This document shows, piece after piece, positions 24,313-35,306 of a DNA stretch of 64,000 nucleotides. Within the stretch, counting starts at the first letter, position 1; every line of letters starts with the position of its first letter. The position numbers and the translations under genes were made by a program. The stretch lies in NCBI RefSeq assembly GCF_001625215.2, contig NC_030383.2, positions 57,092,949 to 57,156,948 of the forward strand. The letters are read 5' to 3'. The notes beneath the pieces are model-generated. The model saw nothing but the letters and a program-made list of their open reading frames with translations, did no database searches and was not told where the DNA came from. The stretch is from Daucus carota subsp. sativus (lineage: Eukaryota; Streptophyta; Magnoliopsida; Apiales; Apiaceae).

Positions 24313-24939
24313 TCTCTTAATTTGAATTTTAATAAATTATACTCCCTCGATCGCGCTCATTCATACACGTTTACTGGTATAGGTCCATGATGTATTTTGT
24401 TAAATTTTTCTTTTTTGAATAAAAATTTAAAAAAAAATAATATTATGGAGCTATTCTTTAAAGGAGTTTTAAAAAGCAGGCCAAAAAGTAACGTATATAA
24501 TTGAATGGGACGGAGAGAGTATATAATTTATGAATTTCAATAAATTGCATATTTTATGTGTAATCTAGTTATAATATTGTATTGTTGATACAAATATTTT
24601 AAAATTTACGTATAGAATCACAAAATCTCATGAATTATAGTTAGATTTCAAAAAAGATAACAATAATTTCACAAAATTTATTATTTTATAAAATTCACAA
24701 AAATCTATCATATTTGAATATCATCATATTGTAATAAATTTTAAATAATTTTAATAAAATATCATCAGAAATTTAAACCTAATTTAAAATTATGATTAAA
24801 TACCATCAAATTTTATAACATAATTTCAAATCCCAATTGAATATCTAAAAATTCTGATACATTTTTAAAATTATCGGTGAATATATCTGGATTTCATAAA
24901 CTAAAAAAACATTCACTAGAATCTCAATTGAATAGACCA
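24313..24939 (-). repeat. Older, diverged copy of the same MITE family
   Basis: The motifs 'cccaattgaatatc', 'aaatttcaaatccc' and 'caaaatctcatgaattat' recur in the same order as in 23866-24312, more degenerate. A Stowaway element (24342-24519) is inserted in it, consistent with its greater age. Confidence 0.5.
24342..24519. repeat. Stowaway MITE
   Basis: The left end CTCCCTCGATCGCGC and right end GGGACGGAGAGAG are flanked by TA on each side. It is 178 bp. It shares internal words with the Stowaway at 166-400 ('ccaaaaagtaacgta'). Confidence 0.85.
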
Positions 24940-25879
24940 TTATGGGCCTGTTTGGCAACGGGGCTTGTGGCCTCTTTCAGCATTTTAAGTTACTTCTGCT
25001 TCTTGCGTATTGTTTTGCAAAAGAAGTAGAATTGCTTTTTTTTGGTTTTTGAAGCCAGATACTCGAAGTTAGATAGATATGCTAGTTTTTTAAGGATTTT
25101 AGTAATTTGTATTTTATTATGATGTTTTAAAATTTTTAATGTGCAATAAATTTTATTTATTAATAAAATTCTTGTATTTTAATAATTTAATTTTTATAAT
25201 TTATAAATTTAAGTTACCAAACACTCAATTGACTTATATGTAAAGTTATCCAAACACCTAATCTATACTATTATTAAAACAAACCCCAACTGACATCAGC
25301 TTCTCCACGTGGCAGCTTATCAACTTATTTAACATTAAATGATATACATTGTAGAGTACACATCTTTCTGTGCATATTCGTTACAATAAATCTTAGCGTA
25401 CATCCTAGTTCATTACAAACCCACTACCTATTTTTTAGGAATAGCCCATGACCCACCTTCTCCTTATCTTTTAATATTTATTTTAACTAATTAGAATTTC
25501 AATTATATTTGTTTCTCTTATACCCATTCTGTGCATATTCGTTACAATAAATCTTAGCGTACATCCTAGTTCATTACAAACCCACTACCTATTTTTTAGG
25601 AATAGCCCATGACCCACCTTCTCCTTATCTTTTAATATTTATTTTAACTAATTAGAATTTCAATTATATTTGTTTCTCTTATACCCAAGCGGGGTCTTCT
25701 TCCTCCTTTTAGTCTCTGCTGAGATTTGTTGTCTTCTATTAAAGGTCTTTAACAAAATTCCAGAAAAATTGCATATATAAAATTTTATATATATGTATGT
25801 ATATAAACTAGAATGTACGAGTATATATAAGAAATTGATTATTTATACTGATTCACAATTTTGTGTCTATAGCTAATCT
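24940..25879. other. Intergenic stretch with TIR-like and Helitron-like ends
   Basis: At 24946 'ggcctgtttggcaacggggc' resembles the end of a Harbinger/hAT-type MITE. At 25261 'tctatactattattaaaac' resembles a Helitron 5' end, but I could not find its CTAG end. A 161-bp tandem duplication is listed separately. No gene is supported. Confidence 0.35.
25366..25687. repeat. 161-bp tandem duplication
   Basis: The unit 25366-25526 is repeated immediately at 25527-25687 with no difference that I can see. The identity suggests a very recent event, or a collapse or expansion artefact of assembly. Confidence 0.9.
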
Positions 25880-26175
25880 GAGTACGAAAATCAATTGATC
25901 GAGGAAAGTGACCATGAAGAAGAGGAAGAACAAGAACCATTTGATGTGCAAGAGGAAGATAATGATCAAGATATTTCAAAAGCTCTCGCCCCCAAAGGTA
26001 AATTCTGTTTTTGATTCTGAAGTCGAGGTTTGTGAATATTATAGACGATATGGACAACAAAATGGGTTTGGAATTACAATAAGAAATACTAGAAAATTGA
26101 CGGAGTTAGCACATACTTAACAGTGGCATGTCATAGATACGGTGACTCTCATCGGAAGGTAGTGGGTAGTTTAAA

Positions 26176-27467
26176 GGGTTAAATCTCAAATTAGTCACTA
26201 AAGTGAAGGCCATATCACACTTTAGTGACTCGACTTGTCGGGGACTCACATGCACCACTATAGTAACGGATTATTAGAGAAACGTTAACTTTTTAATTGT
26301 ACAGACCGAAACCAAAACGTGGCATAGATGAGTTGGACATATAGGTTATGACTGTTAGACTGTCCTACGTGGCAACAAAAAACAGTTACTTCTTTGTGTG
26401 TGTGTATCATCTTGTTCCATTCTTCCAATTTCCGATACCAAATTCAATATATAATTCATGGACCAAGGAAAAAAAATCTACTTATGTCAAGAATAAAAAT
26501 ATATTTTCTTATTAATAAAAATATATACTTATATTATATATAGTACTTAATTAATATTTGTATAAAAAAATTATATAAATATATAATAAGAATTTAACGT
26601 TTATAGCCATCAAAATTTAACTAATGTAGTTTGTTTTACAATATATAGATTAATATTTGTTTGTAAATTAATTTTATATTAAATAACGTAAACAATTACA
26701 TATATAATATAATATTACTTATTTGTAAAAATAGTTTATTCAATATAACTTTGTTTTTATTGATTCTTATATAAATATTAATAACGTTACTTTTATATAA
26801 TTTATTATTTATGATTTAAAAATAAATAAATTTATATAAAATACAGCAGGCATGGTTACTCCAGTAAAGACACAATCATCCACAATCCGCTCATCCTCTT
26901 GTCTCCTCCGCCCGCACCTGTGCACCAACAAAACCCCCCAATTTAACTTACACACACCTGTACATTCACATCCATGCCCAAAACCCTAATTACTCTGGCC
27001 TAGAACTCCGTGTGGACTTCAATTCGATGGCGTCGTTGGCCTTAGTGCTCGATGATTACATCTCACAATCCCGCGCAATCATGTTAACTGTTAACTCCTC
27101 TTCAATTTAATCTCTTAAACCAACTCAATTCAATTTAATTGCGTTTTACTCGAACTTATGTTTTTTTTACTATTATTACAGCATTTCTATCACTTTTATT
27201 ACAGTAATATATTGGGGAACGGCTGAGTTGGACTCCACGTAGATGCCACCTTTTTAAATTGGAAAACAAACGTTAGTTTAAGACGGTTCCCGTTAGGTCA
27301 ACGGGTCAAACAAACGTTAGTTTAAGACGGTTCCCGTTAGGTCAACGGGTCAAACTAACGTTTCTGTAATAATTCATTACTATAATGATGCATGTGAGTC
27401 CCCGATCAGTCAAGTCACTAAAGTGAGATATGGCCTTCACTTTAGTGACCAATTTGAGATTTAACCC
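26176..27467. mobile_element. Mutator-like element (Pack-MULE type) inside the FAR1 pseudogene
   Basis: Inverted ends of about 110 bp, starting GGGTTAAATCTCAAATT on both sides, mark a MULE. The flanks TAGTTTAAA (26167-26175) and TATTTTAAA (27469-27477) agree at 8 of 9 bases, close to the 9-bp duplication expected. It encodes no transposase. The interior at about 26880-27110 is far richer in G+C than the rest and reads like a plant gene leader plus first exon. A 48-bp unit with 'agacggttcccgttaggtca' is tandemly duplicated at about 27268-27355. Confidence 0.85.
27027..27110 (+). pseudogene. Captured gene start carried by the MULE
   Basis: An ATG in good context opens a short frame, MASLALVLDDYISQSRAIM, which loses plausible coding character at 'atcat|gttaac', a possible donor site. 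The bases upstream (26880-27026, C-rich, with 'aaaccctaat') resemble a genuine 5' leader. This looks like host promoter or leader plus first exon acquired by the MULE. I do not recognise the donor gene. Confidence 0.5.
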
Positions 27468-28207
27468 ATATTTTAAATCCAAAGCCCGTTGTGAAATCAA
27501 ATTGTAAAGCTAGATTGTGTGCTAAAAGAATGGAAGATGGTAAATGGTGTGTGACTCGGTTTGATAATGAACACAATCATGATTCGAGTCCAAGTAAAGC
27601 CCATCGTTTTCGATGCAATAGAAAGTTGACAAATCATGCAAAAAGAAGTCTTAATTTATTTGATGAAGCTGGTATTCCTATGAATAAGAGTTATAATACT
27701 CTTGTGGTAGAACATGGAGGTCACGAAAATATGTCTTTCAATAAAAAAGATTGTGAAAACTATATAATGACAATTAGAAGATTGAGACTGGCAGAGGGTG
27801 ATGTTGTTGCCCTCCAAAAATATTTCAATAGATTCCAATTTCTATTACTCAATAGACCTTGACGATGAAAATAGGATTAAAAAAAAAATCTATTTTGGGC
27901 CGATGGACGGTGTAGAACAGCATATAAAGAGTTTGGAGATGTTGTGACATTTGATACTACATATCTAACCAATAGATATGATATGTCATTCGCGCCTTTT
28001 GTAGGAGTTAATCATCATGGCCAATCTATATTACTTGGATGTGGCTTAATATCAAATGAGGACACACAAACATTTGTATGGTTGTTTAAAGCCTGGCTTA
28101 ACTGCATGTCTAGTAATCCACCAAATGCCATAATTACAGATCAAGATAGAGCAATGCTTGTAGAGGTTATTCTCCCTTACTGTAATAATAGCATTGCCTC
28201 AAGATAA

Positions 28208-28987
28208 GAACAAAGCTTGTGAAACATTTTAAACAAACTGCTAGTAGGCTGGTCTCTTGTCAGGTGCAGCCAACTTTTCACCAGGAAGCACAGGCCTGTG
28301 ATCCCATTTAGGATAATTTTATCCTTAGATTTTTGCCGCTTCTTGAAAATTTCTTCTATTTTCTTGATTTTAATCTTGTAGACGACATCCTCTGTAGCAG
28401 CTGCTAGATCTTTAATGTTGTATTGTTTTTATTTTACAATTGTTTACAATTGTCTAATTTTTTCATAATTCAATTTGGACAGGAGTCCAGTAGTTCCTGG
28501 AAAGATTTGAGTTGTGATTGATTTATCTAAATAAAGGTTAGCATTTTATTTTGTGTGTGCAAGTACTCATTATTTGCTTAAATCCAATGATTTGATTTGG
28601 TTTTAATATCTATCTTTGATTTGATTTTGACTAGTGAAGGAAACACTTGGATCAAGTACTTGTTTTATTTGAGTTATTCACCAGTAACCACAAGCAGCAT
28701 CTTTGGTGTTCTGTTCTTGATTTCCCTGCAATTTGTGGTCTTAATTGCTCATTTTTTTGCTTGCTGATATTTTTGGCCTCCAGAAGTTGGTATTATTTAA
28801 GTGGAGCAAGGAGCAAATTCATGAACGGGAGTTTTTGAAGTACTGTTATAGGCTAGGATGTCTCATCTTTTTAACCTTAAAGTTTGTAGCTTTTAAATTT
28901 GGCCGAACTTTTAAAAGTATATACTGAGACAAGTTTACCATTCCGCATTCTCAGTTTCTATGTTCACATTGCAATTTTTATCATCAA
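28208..28987. other. 3' side of FAR1 pseudogene, nothing recognised
   Basis: The sequence is less AT-rich in places (28210-28310), but I could not match it to any gene. Short frames are present without family features. It could be a degraded 3' end or untranslated region. Confidence 0.3.
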
Positions 28988-29297
28988 TGTTGTGTTTGGT
29001 TGGGGTGAATGATTTCGGATGGAATGGAATGAAAAATGAACTATTTTATAGACAATTTTCAAAAAAATTCATTCATTCCCCCATTACATTCCTTACCTCA
29101 TGTGCTAGATTTCACACCTTCAATTTGAGATGGAATGCTCCATTCTCTCTCATCCTCAATTTCTTCTCAAATCTCATCATAACAATTTTGCACTTCCACA
29201 ATTTTTTTTCAAAACTTTCTTTCTATATCTATTAGTTTCAAGTATTTTTACTCATTTCATTCCATTCCATTCCATTCTCCCCAACCAAACACAACAC
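28988..29297. repeat. MITE with GTTGTGTTTGGTTGGGG ends
   Basis: The left end GTTGTGTTTGGTTGGGG and right end CCCCAACCAAACACAAC are near-perfect inverted repeats; inside, 'ggaatggaatga' faces 'tcattccattcc'. It is about 310 bp and non-coding. The target duplication is unclear, so the superfamily is not assigned. Confidence 0.75.
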
Positions 29298-30190
29298 AAG
29301 TCTTTCAACATTTGTTCATCCCAGTATGTCTCCTTTTATAGCTTTTCTATGTGTTCTGTTTTGCATCATTCTTATTTATTCCCTTGTTCTTTTGTATTTT
29401 TTTTTGCTTATAGCTTAATTTTTGTGCATAACACATACTATTTGACCATTGAGTTTAAATTTTGAGAAAGAAGATTCATTTCAAATAAAATTAAATATAT
29501 TATTAGATTTATTATTATGTTATTTAGATATAAAAAATTTTATTTGTTAGAGTCATCTTTGTTACAATAAATCTACAGACTACAGTAATGGAGAATATTT
29601 GATGATAGAGTTTGAAAAGGTCAAATATTTGATGATTTCCGGTCAAATTCACATAATATTTATAATCATGTTCTTTACTTTAAGTAATAAGTCATTTCTT
29701 TTACATTAAGCCAAACGAACCCTATGTCTGTCAGTTACGGTTTGTGTTGTTTGGATTAGTGGCAATAAATTAACTCATCTTAGTTAATTTTGAATTATAA
29801 AATTTTTCTTCGTTAATTAAAAAATATACGAGACGAAATATTTTTCATTAAAACTTTACCCATTTAGTTTTGAATCTCATATATTTATAGTATTTTGTTA
29901 TATAAGTACAATATTTGATTATAAGAACAAATCTATTGAGTAAAAAATGTCTTAAAGTTAAAGAAACGCTTCAACAACACTTGATTTCTTAATATTTCAA
30001 GGTCTTATATAAGTTAAGTTAAAGAAACGCTTAAACAACACTTAATTTCTTAATATTCAAAAACAAGAATATTAGTGTTACTCGCGGCCTAGTTATACTA
30101 GACCAAAACGCTTTTTAAACAATAAGGTACTTTTTTCGTAAATAGTTTTTCTAAGTTTTGCAATAAGATCAATTAAAATGAGGTTTGAAG
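29298..30190. other. Intergenic stretch, one short direct repeat
   Basis: A TIR-like end 'aagccaaacgaaccct' is at about 29707. A unit with 'taaagaaacgctt' and 'caacactt' is repeated at about 29958 and 30017. No gene is supported. Confidence 0.35.
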
Positions 30191-30511
30191 TAGGGATGGC
30201 AACGGGTCGGGTTTCTTGAGATCCAGACCTGATCCATTATATTTCGGTTCGGTTTGGGTCTGGGTCCGGGTTTGGAAAATGAAGATCCAGATCCGATCCG
30301 TTGGGTTTTTTCGGGTTTCGGTTCGGGTTCGGGTCTAATTCGGATACTGCAAAAAAATTAAATTAAAATTAAAAATTATATATCTATAAAAAATGTGATG
30401 CTTTAATTTTTTAAAATTTAGGAATATAAAAAAAGATTTTACAAGTTTCATTTAGTATAATCATTCATATTTTATTATTTTTATTATATTTATTTTTTTG
30501 TTAATGCACAA

Positions 30512-31689
30512 TCATCAATATACTTATATAAAGGAGAAGCGAGGGGCGTGTAGGTGGCGCCTCTCACATCGCTCCATCCTATTTTTCTAATTTTCTGAAA
30601 TTTTTGGATGCAAAATATCAAAAATTAGAACTACCTTTTTTAGTTTGGGTATATTAGAAGCAAGTTTCAGAATCTGATTTTGTTTCAGATTATTTATGGA
30701 ATAAAGTAGCTTGAAAGTGTTTAATCTGATTCCGTTTCAGATTATTTAATTATGGGAAAGAGTAGCACACAAGTCTCTCTGCACCTATAAATACCCCTAT
30801 ATAGATTGTAGGGTTTTGGATCCTCTAAACACAACCTCTTCTCTCTCAATACCACAACCCTAACTCTCTCCGGTGATGGTTCTCTTGCTCGATTTCTAAC
30901 TCGGTGGTGCCGTTCTTCTGCAACGATAAGTGAAGGCTGTTTATACAGTATTAAAACATTAAAGTTTGTTGCAAGCAAAGGTAGTTATACACTGCTATGT
31001 TGGAGTCGACAAATCCAAATACTGGAAAAGAATATAGTCTTGACATGATATTGATGGATGATATCAATAAATTAACTGTTAGTGATATATGTTTGTTGGT
31101 TATTATTTTATAATATTTGTTTTGTTCTTCGGACATGTTTGTTGTTAATATTTATATGATTTAGTTTGTATACGGAAAAAAAATTATTTATGCATTATCT
31201 GTTTGCTCCGTTCAAACAACTTTTAAGTGAAGGCTGTTTATACAATATTAAAATATAAAGATTGTTACAAGCAAGGATGTTATAGACCGCTATATATCTC
31301 ACGAATTTAAATTAGATGTTTTTCTGCACAATCAATCCAAAAAAATTGGAGTAAGGTGACAATATAAGAACATGATTACTTTAAAAAAAACACATAAAAT
31401 AAAATTAGGAATTAGGATTCGTCGTGCTTTAAATTGTTAATTACGTGTATAAATTTATTTTAATTTTTTCACCATGAATTATAGTCCAATTTTGCAATTT
31501 TATATATTAGTATTGGTATTACATCAAGATTTTTATAATATAAAATTTATTTTATCCTACAAATATTAATTTTGAAACATTAATATACTTTTTATAGACA
31601 GTCACAAAATTATTTTATTCTACAAATATTAATATTGAATCATTAATATAATTTTTATAGACCGCCGCAACGCGCGGCTTCTCAACTAG
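30512..31689 (+). mobile_element. Non-autonomous Helitron, insertion site proven
   Basis: It starts TCATCAATATACTTATATAA and ends CTCAACTAG, with hairpin GCCGC-AAC-GCGGC-like bases just before the end. The paralogous hAT copy at 34616 has the uninterrupted sequence 'aatgcacaataattgagaaa', while here the same words are split exactly between A and T. That is Helitron insertion without target duplication. The interior holds a promoter-like piece (see 30770-30925) and an internal duplication of 'agtgaaggctgtttataca' (near 30928 and 31227). No Rep-helicase is encoded. Confidence 0.95.
30770..30925 (+). promoter_or_regulatory. Promoter and leader-like segment inside the Helitron
   Basis: CTATAAATA (a good plant TATA box) at about 30786 is followed by CT-rich leader sequence with 'aaccctaactctctcc' and an ATG in 'ggtgATGG' that opens only a few codons. 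The same segment is kept in the second copy of this Helitron (minus strand, about 48180-48330). It may be a captured host promoter. Confidence 0.4.
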
Positions 31690-32077
31690 TAATTGAGAAA
31701 AATAAAATATTGAATAAATTAATATAAATTCTGTATTGCACATATAAAATTAAGTAAAATGTTAATATTCATACATAACAATTCATAATATTTCAATATA
31801 TATACTTTACATTTAACATATGACGTATAGATTCATAATATTTTGTATGGTGTTTTTATCGGGTTTCAGGTACGGATCGGGTTTTGATCGGGTTTCGGAT
31901 TTCGGGTCGGGTCTCGGTTTGGAATACCTGAGATCCAGATCCAAACTTTTTTGGTTCTAGAAATAAGATCCAGATCTGGACCCAGATCCAAAAAAACCGG
32001 GTTCGGGTAGATCCTATCGGGTCGGAACATGTCGGGTATCCATCGGGTCGGGTAAAATTGTCATCCCTAGTTTGAAG

Positions 32078-33662
32078 ACCTAAGTTCCAAGTCCTAGACG
32101 TATTAGCAGGGAGTTACTAGACGTATTAGCTTGGAGTTACTAGTCTTTGCATAGTAAGAAAGAGAAAGACCATGATCTAATAAATAAGATCAAGATCGGC
32201 AACACATCAAATTTGCAAGTAGAAGTCGTTTCGAAGAACAAACACTACACCAATGGTTCTACATAGATTTTCAAGAAAAAACAGGGAGTTATATTGAGAA
32301 TTTTACCGTATGTTAGAATATAAGTCTTATAAAATTTTAGATTTATATTGAGATAATAACGGGGAGTTACCTACCAAGAATTATATTTATAGAGTTGTAA
32401 AGGCTATTCGCCTACTATGAGAAATATTTTCTTCTTATAATAAGAATCTCGAGTTTTAAGAAGAGTTCGGAGACTGGACTCGTGTGTGGTGTTTTCTTTT
32501 TCTTGTATTTACTTCCACAAATTTTAACTACTAATTCATAAGGTATTGCAAATATCTATGCAATTTTTTTTTAATTGATTTGATAAACTAAAATTTCATC
32601 TTGTTACTTAGTACAGTTTGTCATTATTAGTGAATATACCCGATTTATCGTATTACAAATAGTTGATGCAATATAGATGTACATCGATATCTCTGGAACT
32701 TTGACGACTATAATTAAAAATTTGGAATTTCAAATGTCAACCAACATGATATTGTAATAAATACAGAGATAGGATATTGTATAAAGTGTTCGAAATTTGT
32801 CGTGATCAATAAAACTAATAAGTTTTTCGTATTATAAATTAGTCATAAATTCCATACAACATATACAAATTTTGATAAGGCGGTAGGTATTACTAAGTTA
32901 AGTAGACAGTTGAGATACTTATATATGCTGACTACAACGAATGTTGAAATTATCAAATATCATTACAGTCGCACGCCCATGCAACTGTTTGCATGCGAAT
33001 AATTAGTTTAAGAAAACAACCAACTTAAATATATGTTTTTATTGTGTAAAGGTGTATATCAATATTTGTCATTGTAAAATATTTATTACATAGTGAAGTT
33101 ATTTGGATTATATTAATAACACATTTAAAAAACAATTGATATCTTTTATATAGTGAATTTATAAACAATGATGGATAAGTAAACTATGTTAGATAACGAT
33201 GACAATATCTTATTTCTTTATATTACCTCTTAATTCATTGCTAATCATTCATAAAATTAAAGGAAGTAAACTTAAAGTTAACACATTATATATGTTGTTA
33301 TGGTTAACTAACGAAGAAATTTAAAAAAAAATGAATCTATCCGAAATTAATTTCAAATGTGATATAAGGCTTCTTTTTCATCCTTATCTAATGTGAACAA
33401 GTATGCAATGTCATATGGATAGTGTTTAAGCTCTACCAACTTTCATTATACTGTTTTGTTTGTTTCCATAAATAGATGTAACTGCTCACAAACATGCAAA
33501 ATCAATAAATGACAAAAAGAAAAAAGATGACATACAATGCATGTCTATCTATACTAAAATCATTTATCATGTTTATAAATATAAGAGTTTGTATGTGTAT
33601 ATGCAGAGTTAATCATAACTCAGAACTGAAGAGAAAAAGTAAGAATATACGAAAGTTAAGGT
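32078..33662. other. FLZ array unit A, upstream part
   Basis: Non-coding sequence between hAT element A and the FLZ gene. It is repeated almost unchanged at 35315-36914 and its first 390 bases again at 38500-38893. It presumably contains the FLZ promoter and leader; no TATA box can be singled out among many AT-rich words. Confidence 0.6.
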
Positions 33663-34240
33663 ATGGGCAATATGATAGTAAGCCTAAAAAACACCACAAA
33701 AGCAGTTGTAAATATGACTACTGAATTCGTGAAAGAGAGCATGAATAGTAGCAATTATACAACTACTACTTCATTTTTGTCGATTTTCTCTAATAGATTC
33801 AAAAATTCATCATCTTACAATCGTTCAGCTCGAAACTTTCAGCCTGAATTGCAACCAAGTGAAGGTTTAAAATGTATCCTCGATGATACAAATCAATTTC
33901 TTTACAACTGTTTCATATGTGGCAAGGATCTCACAGGTCAAGACATCTACATTTATTGGTATGGGTGTTTATATCTAGACTTTTAAACATATTGCATGGG
34001 TGGATCACCATTTTCTCCAGTCAAATATACTTAAATAAATTATCAATAAGAAATACGAAAATTATGATAATAAACTTATTTACTTTTATGATTCAAGTTT
34101 TAAAAATTATTATTGTTTAAACATTGTTATTCATATGTTGTAAATTATTGAGAAATGTGATTTGCAGGGGAGAATGGTCATTCTGTAGCGAGGAATGTCG
34201 TTTTGTGGGCATGGAGACAATATCTGTGAGATCCGATTAG
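33663..34240 (+). CDS. FLZ: FCS-like zinc finger (FLZ, DUF581) protein, copy A
   Basis: Two exons, 33663-33958 and 34168-34240 (GT-AG), encode 122 residues. The C-terminal FLZ domain is clear: FLYNCFICGKDLTGQDIYIY continues across the intron into WGEWSFCSEECRFVGMETIS. The zinc ligands are Cys83, Cys86, Cys105 and Cys109, in the family pattern C-x2-C-x18-FCS-x2-C. Plant FLZ proteins act as adaptors for SnRK1 kinase in sugar and stress signalling. The usual Arg after DIYxY is Trp here, an oddity right at the splice junction. The N-terminal 75 residues are Ser/Thr/Asn-rich and probably disordered. The gene is tandemly duplicated; the second copy (36915) is broken. Confidence 0.87.
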
Positions 34241-34615
34241 GTGGAATCTCAAATATATTATCTTCTCAGTCATTCACTAGACTAGGAGCCGATGTCAAGT
34301 TCATGTGGGTGATTATCGATGAATAGGACTAGGTAGTTTGCATTAGTGTCTTTGATTATGTCTTTAATATTTTCCTATTTAACTTTGGACATGTAACTTG
34401 CTATTCAAACTTGTTATCCTACTAAGTTATGTGTATCAACATTGCTTGAAACTCACATGAAGACAAGCCAACTTTGTTTTTTTATTTTAAAATGTTAGCA
34501 CATATCGAATGTTCTTTAAATTATTCACGACTTTAATTATTGTTTCAACTTATGTTGGGCATTCCCGTAAATCTTTATCATACATATAAAAGTTCATTGC
34601 TTAAGTAGGGATGGC
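34241..34615. other. 3' flank of FLZ copy A
   Basis: Presumed 3' untranslated region and downstream spacer, repeated at 37495-37853. No further feature is seen. Confidence 0.5.
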
Positions 34616-35306
34616 AACGGGTCGGGTCGGGTTTCTTGAGATCCAGACTTGATCCATTATATTTCGGTTCAGTTCTAGGTCTGGGTCTGGAAAATGAAGA
34701 TCCAGATCCGATCTGTCGGGTTTTTTCGAGTTTCGGTTCGGGTTCGGGTCTAATTCGGATAGTGCAAAAAAAATTAAATTAAATTTAAAAATTATATATC
34801 TATAAACAATGTGATGCTTTAATTTTTTTTTAATTTAGGAATATAAAAAAGGATTTTACAGGTTTCATTTAGTACAATCATTCATATTTTATTATTTTTA
34901 ATATATTTAGATTTTTAATGCACAATAATTGAGAAAAATAAAATATTGATTAAATGAATATAAGTTTTGTATTGCGCATATAAAATAAAGTAAAATGTTA
35001 ATATTCATGCATAACAATTCATAATATTTCAATATATATACTTTACATTTAACATATGACGTATGGATATATAATATTTTGTATCGGGTTTTTATCGGCT
35101 TTCGGGTTCGGATCGAGTTTAAATTGGGTTTCGGATTTCAGGTCGGGTCTCGGTTCGGAATACCTGAGATCTAGATCCAAATTTTTTTCGGGTCTAGAAA
35201 TAAGATTCAAATCCGGACCCAAATAAAAAAAAACCGGGTTCGGGTAGATCCAATCGGGTCGGAATATGTTGGGTATCCATCGGGTCGGGTAAAACAATCA
35301 TCCCTA
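34616..35306. mobile_element. Chimeric non-autonomous hAT element between FLZ units
   Basis: Same ends as the element at 30191, here 691 bp without the Helitron. Its flanks do not match each other: TGCTTAAG on the left, GTTTGAAG on the right. The right flank equals the target duplication of element A. Mismatched flanks are expected if crossing-over between two hAT copies joined the left part of one to the right part of another. Confidence 0.88.

Larger units (their letters stand above)
25880..28207 (+). pseudogene. Decayed FAR1-RELATED SEQUENCE gene, split by a MULE
   Basis: FAR1/FHY3-type genes derive from Mutator-like transposases. In order are an acidic N-terminal segment, the start of a FAR1 DNA-binding domain (VFDSEVEVCEYYRRYG at about 26010, then GFGITIRNTRK), and TYLTVACHRYGDSH only after a frame change. 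After the inserted element at 26176-27467 the domain resumes with KSNCKARLCAKRMEDGKWCV and DNEHNHD. A second frameshift lies near 27840 (NRFQ, then FYYSIDLDDENRI in another frame). The MULE transposase-like part follows: FWADGRCRTAYKEFGDVVTF, FAPFVGVNHHGQSILLGCGL and ITDQDRAM. Coding then degenerates and stops at 28207, well before the usual SWIM zinc finger. Several frameshifts and the insertion make this a pseudogene. Confidence 0.88.
30191..32069. mobile_element. Non-autonomous hAT element A, holding a Helitron
   Basis: The ends are TAGGGATGGCAACGGG and, read back, TAGGGATGACAATTTTACCC. It is flanked by exact 8-bp repeats GTTTGAAG (30183-30190 and 32070-32077), the hAT hallmark. Without the nested Helitron (30512-31689) it is about 700 bp, like its relatives at 34616 and 37854. 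Both ends carry many 'cgggt' and 'gatccag' words and the middle is AT-rich. It encodes no transposase. Confidence 0.9.

Noticed and set aside
25261-25811. Possible Helitron starting TCTATACTATTATTAAAAC
   Set aside because: The only nearby CTAG (about 25808) is followed by A, not T, and lacks a GC hairpin, so no complete element can be defined.
33509-33724. Open frame MTKRKKMTYNAC, also at 36761 in the second unit
   Set aside because: It overlaps the FLZ start in another frame and shows no family features; its repetition only reflects the tandem array.
35049-35297. Minus-strand Asp/Pro-rich open frame
   Set aside because: It is made of the 'cgggt' and 'gatccag' repeats at the end of the hAT element.
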